Notes under the pieces: model-generated | Seen by the model: only the letters and a program-made list of their open reading frames with translations | The model's database searches: none | What the model was told of the DNA's origin: nothing | Assembly (NCBI GenBank): GCA_965200465.1 | Contig: OZ241358.1 | Location: 1-64,000 of the forward strand | Origin: Azophilus sp965200465 | GTDB taxonomy: Bacteria > Pseudomonadota > Gammaproteobacteria > Pseudomonadales > Azotimanducaceae | Length of the DNA: 64,000 nucleotides | Direction: 5' to 3' | In this document: positions 53,195 through 60,348 of the stretch, in pieces | How positions within the stretch are numbered: the first letter of the stretch is position 1 | Layout of the letters: each line of letters opens with the position of its first letter | Program-made: the position numbers and the translations under genes

Positions 53195-53421
53195 CTAGGA
53201 TATGTTCGGGTCATAGCCATTGAAGTTGGGGCCGCCGCCGAGGCCAACTGCGCCCTCCACGAAAACACGGTCACCAGCAAATGTGGTTGCTTTGGTTGCG
53301 GCGAATTCCACCAGCAGCAACCTAGGCTTGCGCCAAGGCCGCTTGCTTGACGGCTTGCGTTCCTTGCGGGGCGTCGTTTCCGTACCCCCCCCCCCCCCCC
53401 GGTCTGTTCAATTTTGCTCAT
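53195..53421 (-). CDS. Poly-G small peptide gene, tandem copy 1 (currently out of frame)
   Basis: ATG 53421 starts MSKIEQT, then sixteen G. In the present length the frame gives an unrelated 91-residue reading. With 17 G it would give 75 residues: TETTPRKERKPSSKRPWRKP, RLLLVEFAATK, then a distinct C-terminal segment ATTFAGDRVFVEGAVGLGGG and PNFNGYDPNIS. The leader part is nearly identical to copies 2 and 3, and only the last six residues YDPNIS of the C-terminus are shared with them. AGGAG lies 9 nt before the ATG. Confidence 0.7.
53385..53400. repeat. 16-C (minus-strand poly-G) tract, copy 1
   Basis: Sixteen uninterrupted C on the plus strand, 1 modulo 3, which puts the conserved downstream segment out of frame. 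Confidence 0.9.
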
Positions 53422-53626
53422 TGGTCCGCACTCCTAGTTGAAGGGTGCGCCCTTGGCGGGCATGGACGCATAGGCGCCCAGAATGGAAGGCGTACCCCGC
53501 CTAGGGCGCAAGCGAGATAGTACAGGGTTCCGGTTCGCCATGCTAGCCCCCGAGCAAGCCGCCTTGGCCCGCGTAGCCGTCGCCGAGCAAGCGCTTGATG
53601 GTGCGGCCTTGGCGGGCAGGGGCGCA

Positions 53627-53842
53627 CTAAGAAATGTTCGGGTCATAGGCAGTGTCAGTCGGATCCGAAGCCTCAAATTTGACGCGCCGCCCCGGTTCTG
53701 TGCCGGCACTTTTGGTTGCGGCGAATTCCACCAGCAGCAACCTAGGCTTGCGCCAAGGCCGCTTGCTTGACGGCTTGCGTTCCTTGCGGGGCGTCATTTC
53801 CGTACCCCCCCCCCCCCCCCCGGTCTGTTCAATTTTGCTCAT
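53627..53842 (-). CDS. Poly-G small peptide gene, tandem copy 2 (in frame)
   Basis: This is the only copy whose tract (17 G) keeps the frame open. The 71-residue product is MSKIEQT, six Gly, TEMTPRKERKPSSKRPWRKP, RLLLVEFAATKSAGTEPGRR and VKFEASDPTDTAYDPNIS. The N-terminal half is basic; the C-terminal half is acidic and polar. There is no signal peptide or membrane segment. AGGAG lies 9 nt upstream of the ATG. The W-x-x-P-x-L motif is reminiscent of leader motifs bound by RRE domains, and the change from conserved N-terminus to variable C-terminus across copies fits a leader-core layout. No modifying enzyme is seen in the window. Confidence 0.7.
   Translation of the reverse strand: MSKIEQTGGGGGGTEMTPRKERKPSSKRPWRKPRLLLVEFAATKSAGTEPGRRVKFEASDPTDTAYDPNIS
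53805..53821. repeat. 17-C (minus-strand poly-G) tract, copy 2
   Basis: Seventeen uninterrupted C on the plus strand, 2 modulo 3: the in-frame state. Confidence 0.9.
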
Positions 53843-54047
53843 TGGTCCGCACTCCTAGTTGAAGGGTGCGCCCTTGGCGGGCATGGACGCATAGGCGCCC
53901 AGAATGGAAGGCGTACCCCGCCTAGGGCGCAAGCGAGATAGTACAGGGTTCCGGTTCGCCATGCTAGCCCCCGAGCAAGCCGCCTTGGCCCGCGTAGCCG
54001 TCGCCGAGCAAGCGCTTGATGGTGCGGCCTTGGCGGGCAGGGGCGCA

Positions 54048-54264
54048 CTAAGAAATGTTCGGGTCATAGGCAGTGTCAGTCGGATCCGAAGCCTCAAATT
54101 TGACGCGCCGCCCCGGTTCTGTGCCGGCACTTTTGGTTGCGGCAAAATCCACCAGACGCACCCTAGGCTTGCGCCAAGGCCGCTTGCTTGACGGCTTGCG
54201 TTCCTTGCGGGGCGTCATTTCCGTACCCCCCCCCCCCCCCCCCGGTCTGTTCGATTTTGCTCAT
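54048..54264 (-). CDS. Poly-G small peptide gene, tandem copy 3 (currently out of frame)
   Basis: ATG 54264 starts MSKIEQT, then eighteen G. The current frame stops after 33 residues at 54163. With 17 G it would give 71 residues nearly identical to copy 2, except RVRLVDFAATK in place of RLLLVEFAATK. The C-terminal segment SAGTEPGRR to YDPNIS is identical to copy 2. It is the first gene of the minus-strand array; upstream sequence lies back-to-back with the glutaredoxin gene, so a divergent promoter may lie in 54265-54408. Confidence 0.7.
54226..54243. repeat. 18-C (minus-strand poly-G) tract, copy 3
   Basis: Eighteen uninterrupted C on the plus strand, 0 modulo 3, giving early termination of the minus-strand gene. 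Confidence 0.9.
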
Positions 54265-54297
54265 TGGTCTGCCCTCTTAGTTGCGGGGGCGCTGGCG

Positions 54298-54331
54298 GCG
54301 GGCTGGGCGATCCGTATCCGGGGATTGGGGA
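54298..54331. repeat. 34-bp dispersed repeat, copy B
   Basis: Same orientation as 51507-51540 with 30 of 34 identical positions. It lies between the first peptide gene and the glutaredoxin gene. Confidence 0.6.
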
Positions 54332-54408
54332 AAGATGGGCGCAAACGCTTGACAGGGCGCGGCAACGGCCACAGTCTGGCGAGCAGCCGATCGAATTGGG
54401 CGGGCGCT

Positions 54409-54975
54409 ATGAACAGAGCAGTCAGGATTACCGTATTTCGCTGGGCGGGGGCTTGGGGGCCGTTCAAGGTCAGCATTCCCTGCGGCGAGTGCGCCCTCAG
54501 CGGGGACATCATCCAGGACTGCATCGCCAACGAATTGGCCGACATCCCGGTCGAGGTGGACACCCGTGACTGGCTGACCGAGTGGTGGAGGCCGCTCCCC
54601 AAGGGCGGCTGGCACGCCCCCATCGTGATGGTTGACGGCAAGGTCATCTCCCAAGGCTTGGCGCTGAACCGGGGCCTTTTGGTGCAGGCCGTCATCGCCG
54701 CCGCCGCCAACCACAGCCCCCTGCAGGGCACCCATGTCTTCGGCAAGGCCGGCTGCCCCCACTGCCGCCGCGCCCAGGCCCGCTTGGAGCAAGCCGGCGT
54801 CCAACACCGCTACTACGACGTCATCAAGGACAGCCGCGCCCTCTACGAGATGATCGCCAGGGTGAAGCCCATCATCGGCCCCAAGACGCCGGTGACGGTG
54901 CCGCAGATATGGGTTGAAGGGGCCTATGTGGGCGGCGCCGACGCGCTGGAGCGGCGGCTTGCGGCCACGGCCTGA
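54409..54975 (+). CDS. Two-domain glutaredoxin-like protein
   Basis: This 188-residue protein has an N-terminal thioredoxin-fold-like region (about 5-105) with a CGEC pair (SIPCGECALSGD) and HAPIVMVDGKVISQG, and a C-terminal glutaredoxin (about 108-188) with FGKAGCPHCRRAQ, TVPQIWVEGAYVGGADALE. The C-terminal domain has CPHC, TVP and GGxD motifs typical of active glutaredoxin. It may reduce protein or peptide disulfides using glutathione. ATG 54409 was chosen from where similarity starts; the frame is open upstream through the peptide repeat. It diverges from the peptide array. Confidence 0.85.
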   Translation: MNRAVRITVFRWAGAWGPFKVSIPCGECALSGDIIQDCIANELADIPVEVDTRDWLTEWWRPLPKGGWHAPIVMVDGKVISQGLALNRGLLVQAVIAAAANHSPLQGTHVFGKAGCPHCRRAQARLEQAGVQHRYYDVIKDSRALYEMIARVKPIIGPKTPVTVPQIWVEGAYVGGADALERRLAATA

Positions 54976-55246
54976 CTGCGGCAACGGCGCCAAGCCTTTG
55001 ACGCCGGCTAACGCGTCGCCGGGCGCACCCCTCCACGCCGTCCTAGCCCGTAGCCAACCCGAAACACGTCCGGGACGTTCACCCGACCATCGTGCATTCG
55101 CTGGAAGACGCTTAGCGACTCCAAGTTTCCGCGCACGCCCTCTGCACCTTCTTCAAAGATTTTCGTAGCTGGGGTTTGGCCATTCGCACAGCAGCCTTTA
55201 CCCCTTGTTCGTCGGGGCGGGTGTGAACCAACAGCTAAATGTTGGA

Positions 55247-55912
55247 CTAATAGATCATTTCAAAGCCTAAAACGCTGGCTAGGCCTGCGTATTCGGGCTT
55301 ACCTTCAATCCCGGACTTAGGCTCCCCCTTAATCCGTTTTTCCAACGTACCCAACGTACCGGCAGTTACGTTCTTTTCAGACAGAAGTTGGCTCAAAAGC
55401 CCTAGGTACATCAACTCAAACGCGCAAGCCAACGTCGAGTCAACACTCTTTCTATACCCGCTAACGCAGGCTGCCCCGACGTCATTCTTAAATTTCTTCA
55501 CGCGCTTGGGCGCTGAAAATACGGAGCAGGATCCAAAATGGATTGCACACTCCCTACAATCGAATTTGTTTTTGCTGTGAATGAGGCTCTCTGTAATCTT
55601 CTCCAGACTCACCCCGTCATCATCGGACCGTTGCGGCAAGTCGGAACGCAGCCAAATTTTTCCGGGTGACCCATGGAAACCAAGGTACAGAATGCCGAGT
55701 TCACCCAATGCATAGTCCTTCTTGTACATGTTCCGACCGACCCACCTACCTAAGCAGAAGTCAAACTCCTCCTCGGTGCTGATATCACGGTACGCAAACG
55801 GGACCCCTGACAGCCGTTTGAGCAACTCCAGCAACGGGCGCAGACTGGGGTTCGACACCTCATCAAACCAGATTGTCTCCAAGCAAAAAATGCCATGTGG
55901 GTTCTTTGGCAT
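55247..55912 (-). CDS. DUF6642 family protein, possibly caspase-like
   Basis: This 221-residue protein begins MPKNPHGIFCLETIWFDEV and has LRPLLELLKRLSGVPFAYRD and GILYLGFHGSPGKIWL, matching DUF6642 as I remember it. The element LGFHGSPG followed about 60 residues later by IHFGSCSVF has the His-Gly and Cys layout of caspase/CHAT-type proteases, so a protease role is possible but unproven. It is AT-richer than its surroundings and stands alone between the glutaredoxin gene and the secretion operon, suggesting later acquisition. The 54976-55246 interval before it holds no gene that I can support. Confidence 0.65.
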   Translation of the reverse strand: MPKNPHGIFCLETIWFDEVSNPSLRPLLELLKRLSGVPFAYRDISTEEEFDFCLGRWVGRNMYKKDYALGELGILYLGFHGSPGKIWLRSDLPQRSDDDGVSLEKITESLIHSKNKFDCRECAIHFGSCSVFSAPKRVKKFKNDVGAACVSGYRKSVDSTLACAFELMYLGLLSQLLSEKNVTAGTLGTLEKRIKGEPKSGIEGKPEYAGLASVLGFEMIY

Positions 55913-55969
55913 GGGCGTACACCTCTTTCAACCTATGGCTAGGACGCCGACTTGGCGATGATTTGGCCG

Positions 55970-56554
55970 TTAAGCCGCCTCATCCTCCGCTATGCCGGTG
56001 AAGTAGGCGGAGACTATCAACAGCAGGCGCGAGTTCTGGGGCACGATGTCCAAGCGGTCCACGATCAACTTCCTCGGATAGGTGGCCAATTGATGGAGCA
56101 GTTGCAGTTCCGCTCCCTGTTGATAGCGGACGTTGACCTGCGCCTGAATCCTCCACAGGCCGGGCGCCTCCGGCACCGGCTCGCTGACGCCGGAACGAAT
56201 GCGGCTGTTGCGGACTTCAAGCTGGTTCAGCATGTTCGTCAGGGCCGCTTGCAGGTTGGCCTGCGCCAGGCCTCGGGTGTCCGCCCGCCAAAACAGGGCG
56301 GTCAGCCGCTCATTGCGTTGGCGCTCCGCCTCGAACGCCGCCGACCAGTCGCGGCCGCCAAGCAGCCGCTCCGCGCGCGCCATGCGGTCGGCGGCGGCGG
56401 CGTAGGCGTCATAGGCCGCGACCATCCGCTCCCCCTGCAGGAGCGCCAAGAACAGCAACAGAATGAAGGCGATGCTCCAAGCCCCTAGGCGCAGGCGGTT
56501 GTTGGCGCCAAACTCCGTGTACACCCTTTCCCAAGCGGCGAGCAAAGCCTTCAT
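55970..56554 (-). CDS. gspM: Type II secretion system protein M
   Basis: This 194-residue protein has one membrane helix near the N-terminus (LGAWSIAFILLLFLALLQG) and a ferredoxin-like periplasmic domain with ELQLLHQLATYPRKLIVDRL. It works with GspL to link the ATPase to the pseudopilus. The ATG overlaps the gspL stop by 4 bp. It is the last gene of the operon in the window. Confidence 0.82.
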   Translation of the reverse strand: MKALLAAWERVYTEFGANNRLRLGAWSIAFILLLFLALLQGERMVAAYDAYAAAADRMARAERLLGGRDWSAAFEAERQRNERLTALFWRADTRGLAQANLQAALTNMLNQLEVRNSRIRSGVSEPVPEAPGLWRIQAQVNVRYQQGAELQLLHQLATYPRKLIVDRLDIVPQNSRLLLIVSAYFTGIAEDEAA

Positions 56555-57612
56555 CGGACCACCCTCATGCTCAGCTCCAGCCGGTGCTCGCCGCGGGCCT
56601 GCTCCACCCGCACCTCGGTGAAGATCGGCTGGTCTTCAAGCAGCCGCACATACTCCACCGGGCTGGCTTGGGCGTCCTCCACCACCACTTGCAGTTCGCC
56701 CTGCTGGTAGCGCCACAGGGTGAACCGCGCCTCTGGGTTCGGCGTGGTGCGGTCCACCACCCCCATCAGGTAGGCCTGGGAAGGCGCAAGCAGCAGTTCG
56801 TTCAACCATGCGTTGACCCGGTTGAGCTGGCGATGCCCGTCCCGCGCCGCCATGAACGGGGAGACTTCCTCCTGAATCAGGCTGAAGGACTCATTGAAGG
56901 CGTCCTCCGCCAGGGCGTACTTCCATTGCCGCGCCTGCTGCCAAACCAACACCGTGGTCAGCGCCAGCGCCACTGCCGCCGCCAACCGGAGTTCGTTGCG
57001 CAGCAGCCACTCCCTTGGCGTGGTGTCGGCGAACCAGGGTTCGGCGAGAATTTCATTGAGCACCGGCGGAGCCGCGGCTTCGGCAACGCCCTGGCGATCC
57101 GCAAACCAAGCCAAGCGCTGCTCCGTGGGCGGCTGCAAAGACCAAAAGGCGTCCTTAAGCAAACCAGCCTGCCAGAACTGAATCTCGAAGCCCTCCTGGC
57201 ATTGCTGCAAATGGATGCCCTCCTCCCGCTGGGGACGGAACAGGGTTTCCGGCAGCACCAAGCACTGGCTTGGGTCAACGCCGGCCTCCGCCAGCAGGGC
57301 GTTCCCGGACGCGAAGTCCACTGCGTCCGCATCCCAATACCACACCATGGCGTTGCCGCCGGACCAAACGGCGAAGTGGCCGGTTCGTTCAAACGGGCTC
57401 CAACTCGACGCCTGCAGGGCCAAGGCCGCCTCCCGCTTGGCCCGGGGCACATGCTCGAAGCTTTCGCAACGGTACAGGCAAAGGCCGCGGCCCAAGATCC
57501 AGTGGGGACGCAGGGAGCGCAAGGACAGCAGCTCCACGCCGCCCCGATTCTGCAGGAGGTTGGGGCTTCTAGAGAAGCGCCGCCGCAGGTCTTGCAGGAG
57601 CTTCGGGATCAT
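56551..57612 (-). CDS. gspL: Type II secretion system protein L
   Basis: About 353 residues: a cytoplasmic actin-like part (about 1-230), one membrane helix (LAAAVALALTTVLVWQQ), and a periplasmic domain. The cytoplasmic part should bind GspE. It begins within the end of gspK; ATG 57612 is used, overlapping by 44 bp, although an earlier in-frame start at 57669 exists. Sequence conservation in this family is low, so the call rests mainly on size, topology and position. Confidence 0.78.
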   Translation of the reverse strand: MIPKLLQDLRRRFSRSPNLLQNRGGVELLSLRSLRPHWILGRGLCLYRCESFEHVPRAKREAALALQASSWSPFERTGHFAVWSGGNAMVWYWDADAVDFASGNALLAEAGVDPSQCLVLPETLFRPQREEGIHLQQCQEGFEIQFWQAGLLKDAFWSLQPPTEQRLAWFADRQGVAEAAAPPVLNEILAEPWFADTTPREWLLRNELRLAAAVALALTTVLVWQQARQWKYALAEDAFNESFSLIQEEVSPFMAARDGHRQLNRVNAWLNELLLAPSQAYLMGVVDRTTPNPEARFTLWRYQQGELQVVVEDAQASPVEYVRLLEDQPIFTEVRVEQARGEHRLELSMRVVR

Positions 57613-58573
57613 TTTCAGGATACTGCTCCCAATACTGGTAATCCTTGCGCCAAGGCGCGTCGTCCTCATAGGGCGTCAATTCAATGCCGGTCAGCAAGCG
57701 TTCGTTGCGGCTAGGATGCCACAGGGCAAGCCGCACAAAACGCGAGGGACGCCGCAGCACTTCATCCTCCTCAATGCGGGTGGCGATGGCGCCGGTCAGC
57801 TCAAAGAGGGGCTGAAGAGTTGCGATGGGCTCACGCTCACGCGCCTGCAGCACCCTCTGCGCACCGGCCGCGTCAACGCCCAGCATCGCCGCCACCAACT
57901 CCGGCGGCATGGTGTTGAAATTGTAGCCCGCCGACGGGCGCACCGTCAGCAACGGCTTCATTCGGCGCCACTGCTCGGGCGTAATGAGTTCGCCAAAGCC
58001 GAGCAGCCGCCTCAATTCCACCGGCGTGGCCATGATCCAGTTGGGCGGCGGCGGCAGGCGGCGCTGCAAGTAGGCGAACCGCTCAGCGCCGTTCAAGGTC
58101 AAGTCGGGGTCCTCGTCAATGTAGTCCAAGATGCGGTAACGCGCTCTGGTGCGGTTGGCGGCGCTCACGCCAAGCCACCTCAGCAAGGCCTCAAGAGGCC
58201 AGGCTTCCGGTTGATTCAGGGAAACCAAGCCGAACTCGTCCTGCAGGGCGAGGCGCCAGCCGCCAAGGCCTTGGTACGCAGTGCCGTCCATCCACAACTC
58301 GCTGTCCCCCGTTTGCGGCGCGGGCTCCAGGCCATCGGCAATTTTTTGCTGCTCGAACAGAAGCAGGCCGCGGTAGTTCATGGGGTTGCTGGCGAGCAGG
58401 TGCAGAATCGTGGCTTCGGTGCTGCGTCGGTCCAAGTCTTCCTGAAGGCTGCGCTTTATTTGAATGGCCTGTTCAACATTGGCGCCTACCGTGCTGTCGA
58501 TGTAGGCCGCCAGCACGGCCAACCCGGCAAGGACCCAAAGAGCCGCCACCAAAATGAATCCGCTGGACTTCAT
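57569..58573 (-). CDS. gspK: Type II secretion minor pseudopilin K
   Basis: This 334-residue pseudopilin has the short leader MKSSG followed by FILVAALWVLAGLAVLAAYI, with prepilin peptidase cleavage after Gly5. A large helical insert follows, with LNQPEAW, RYRILDYIDEDPD and FNTMPPELVAAMLG typical of GspK. It caps the tip complex with GspI and GspJ. Start overlaps gspJ by 4 bp. Confidence 0.92.
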   Translation of the reverse strand: MKSSGFILVAALWVLAGLAVLAAYIDSTVGANVEQAIQIKRSLQEDLDRRSTEATILHLLASNPMNYRGLLLFEQQKIADGLEPAPQTGDSELWMDGTAYQGLGGWRLALQDEFGLVSLNQPEAWPLEALLRWLGVSAANRTRARYRILDYIDEDPDLTLNGAERFAYLQRRLPPPPNWIMATPVELRRLLGFGELITPEQWRRMKPLLTVRPSAGYNFNTMPPELVAAMLGVDAAGAQRVLQAREREPIATLQPLFELTGAIATRIEEDEVLRRPSRFVRLALWHPSRNERLLTGIELTPYEDDAPWRKDYQYWEQYPENDPEAPARPAAALL

Positions 58574-59238
58574 GGGTCCTCGCCCATGATTTGATCCACC
58601 ATCCTAAAATTGAGCACGGGCACTGGATGCAGGTCCAAGCTGGTCAGCCAATGCACCCGACCGTCCTCCGCAGTTAGCCGCACTTGGCGGGGAGTCCATT
58701 GGCGGACCAGCGGCGCGGCCCGCCATTGGCTGCGCCATTCGCCGTCCAGGCCGGCGTATTCAAACCTCAGGGCGTCGCCGGGCGCCTGCAGCACGGCCCA
58801 ATCGAATGCATCGCCCTCCGCGTAGCGCACCGTCTCCCCATCGTCAATGGACCATCGAATCCGGCGCGGCAAACCCGGCGCCCCGGTCAGGGACGCCAGA
58901 GTGACGCCCTCAAAGGCGTCGGCGTCGCCAGTGAAGTTTCGGCTGGAAACTACATGCGGCACCATGGCGCCAACCGTCGAGTCGAACCAACGTTGCGGCA
59001 AGGCCGCTGCGGCCGCCCGGCCGCTGTGGCGCTGCACGGCCTCCATGCCGGAAAGGAAAAATCCCAAGCCCTGAATGAGCAGGGTGCTGAGCAAGGAAGC
59101 GAGCACCAAAACCACCAGCATCTCCAGCAAGGAAACCCCGGCGAGGCGGCGGCGCCCAAGTGCGCTTTGAGCGCTCCCGCACAAGCCCGGGCGTCCCCGG
59201 CTGGGCAGGGGGGCTGCGCAAAATGCTCCAAGGTTCAT
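58570..59238 (-). CDS. gspJ: Type II secretion minor pseudopilin J
   Basis: About 222 residues. The cleavage motif is LAG followed by VSLLEMLVVLVLASLLSTLL, with Glu at position +5. The pre-sequence upstream of it is about 35 residues long, longer than the usual 6-10, so the true start may be nearer. The globular part has RRIRWSIDDGETVRY and SLDLHPVPVLNF. ATG 59238 is used. Confidence 0.88.
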   Translation of the reverse strand: MNLGAFCAAPLPSRGRPGLCGSAQSALGRRRLAGVSLLEMLVVLVLASLLSTLLIQGLGFFLSGMEAVQRHSGRAAAAALPQRWFDSTVGAMVPHVVSSRNFTGDADAFEGVTLASLTGAPGLPRRIRWSIDDGETVRYAEGDAFDWAVLQAPGDALRFEYAGLDGEWRSQWRAAPLVRQWTPRQVRLTAEDGRVHWLTSLDLHPVPVLNFRMVDQIMGEDP

Positions 59239-59285
59239 CAAGCTCGAGGCCGCCTCATAATCCCGATGGGGTTTGGCGAAGGGCG

Positions 59286-59744
59286 TTAGGGGGAATCCTG
59301 AACGATCAACGGCCGCACCAACTCATGGCCGGCCAGCCGCAGGCGGTACTGGCCCAGCACTCGCCCGCCGTCGTTGGCGGTGAACTCAACCTCATAAAGG
59401 CCGACGCGAAAGCTGCCCAGCAGGCCGGCCTCGTTCTGCCCCTCCCGGTACGGCCCCAAGCGCCGCGCCGCCCAAACGAACCGCAGCCCGTCGATCTCAA
59501 ACTCGCCGGCGTCCTCCGCGGTGAGGTTCAAGGCCGTAAGGCGCTCCGCCGCCTGACGCACCAACGGCGCTTGGCGGAAGGCGTCTCCGGCCTTCGTCAA
59601 CGCGGTGATGTTGGCGGCGTAAAGGCTGTAGAGGGCCATGGCGCCGCCGGCGAAGACCGCCAAGGCCACGATGGCCTCCAGCATGGTGAAGCCGGCTTGC
59701 ATGGACGGACTTCGCTCGACCCTCATGTTCGCCAGCCCCCTCAT
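59286..59744 (-). CDS. gspI: Type II secretion minor pseudopilin I
   Basis: This 152-residue protein has the prepilin motif MQAG followed by FTMLEAIVALAVFAGGAMAL. A start at the Met four residues before the cleavage site (ATG in MQAGF) would give a standard leader, so the longer N-terminus may be untranslated. GspI nucleates the tip with J and K. Confidence 0.88.
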   Translation of the reverse strand: MRGLANMRVERSPSMQAGFTMLEAIVALAVFAGGAMALYSLYAANITALTKAGDAFRQAPLVRQAAERLTALNLTAEDAGEFEIDGLRFVWAARRLGPYREGQNEAGLLGSFRVGLYEVEFTANDGGRVLGQYRLRLAGHELVRPLIVQDSP

Positions 59745-59792
59745 GGCGAACCACCGAGACGTGGCGGCAACCGGAAAAACGGCATCGGCGGC

Positions 59793-60311
59793 TCAAGCAA
59801 CCCGGCAGAACGGCGCCTGCAGGCGGAAAACCTCGCGCCGGCCCGCCGCGTCGATCAGGGTCAGGCGGGCGCCCAAGCAAACGCCGTTGGCGCGCACCAA
59901 CAGCGGCTTGTCGAGCTCCAAGCGCCAGTTTGGCGGCAATTCGAGTTCATGCCTGACAACATCCGGCGAAGCCTTCCGCAACCGCGCATTCTCGTCCGCG
60001 GGCAGTTCCTCGTCCTCTGGCCAGAGCACCAGGTCCCGCCCGCCTAAGGCGGCTGTGGCGCCTAGGCGGTTGACTTCATCAAGCACCAGGTCCCGCTCCG
60101 AACGCCGCACCAAGGAATCGTAGAGGTTCTGCAGGTTTGGCAGGGCCAAGGCCATGGCGGCGCCGAGAATGGTCAGCACCACGATCAGCTCAAGCAGGGT
60201 GAAGCCGGCGCTTGCCCGGCGGCGAACGCGCAATGGGGGCCGCGGAGGTGCTCCGCTGGGCCGCCTGTGCGGGGATGGGCGACGCCGACCGAAGTGCTGC
60301 GCAATCATCAT
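59793..60311 (-). CDS. gspH: Type II secretion minor pseudopilin H
   Basis: About 172 residues from ATG 60311. The pilin motif is ASAG followed by FTLLELIVVLTILGAAMALA. The leader of about 35 residues is very basic and longer than usual. The globular domain contains LEKPLLVRANG-like LDKPLLVRANGVCLGARLTL. It lies between gspG and gspI as in other operons. Confidence 0.85.
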   Translation of the reverse strand: MMIAQHFGRRRPSPHRRPSGAPPRPPLRVRRRASAGFTLLELIVVLTILGAAMALALPNLQNLYDSLVRRSERDLVLDEVNRLGATAALGGRDLVLWPEDEELPADENARLRKASPDVVRHELELPPNWRLELDKPLLVRANGVCLGARLTLIDAAGRREVFRLQAPFCRVA

Positions 60312-60348
60312 AGCCCTTGGCGAGGGCGCCGGGCCGAACCTCCGCCGC

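Larger units (their letters stand above)
53401..54243. repeat. Tandem repeat, two full units of about 421 bp
   Basis: Unit A (53401-53821) and unit B (53822-54243) are almost identical. They differ by one base in C-tract length and by a cluster of substitutions near 54145-54165. Each unit covers the 5' end and upstream region of one peptide gene and all but the first codons of the next. The spacer of about 205 bp between peptide genes is the same in both. Confidence 0.9.

Noticed and set aside
53418..53627. Arg-rich 69-codon minus-strand frame in the spacer, repeated identically at 53839-54048
   Set aside because: It is repeated only because the whole spacer is repeated; it lacks a ribosome-binding site and overlaps the control region of the next peptide gene.
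53627..53842. Assignment of the poly-G peptides as lasso peptide precursors
   Set aside because: The leader motif is suggestive, but an acidic residue at core position 7-9 after a Gly/Ala/Ser/Cys start is not consistent across copies and no cyclase or leader peptidase is in the window.
53160..54264. CRISPR array
   Set aside because: The repeat units are about 421 bp and contain genes; there are no short regularly spaced direct repeats with unique spacers, and no cas genes.
54976..55246. Short minus-strand basic frame (about 38 codons) upstream of the secretion-side genes
   Set aside because: No start codon in a good context and no recognisable similarity.
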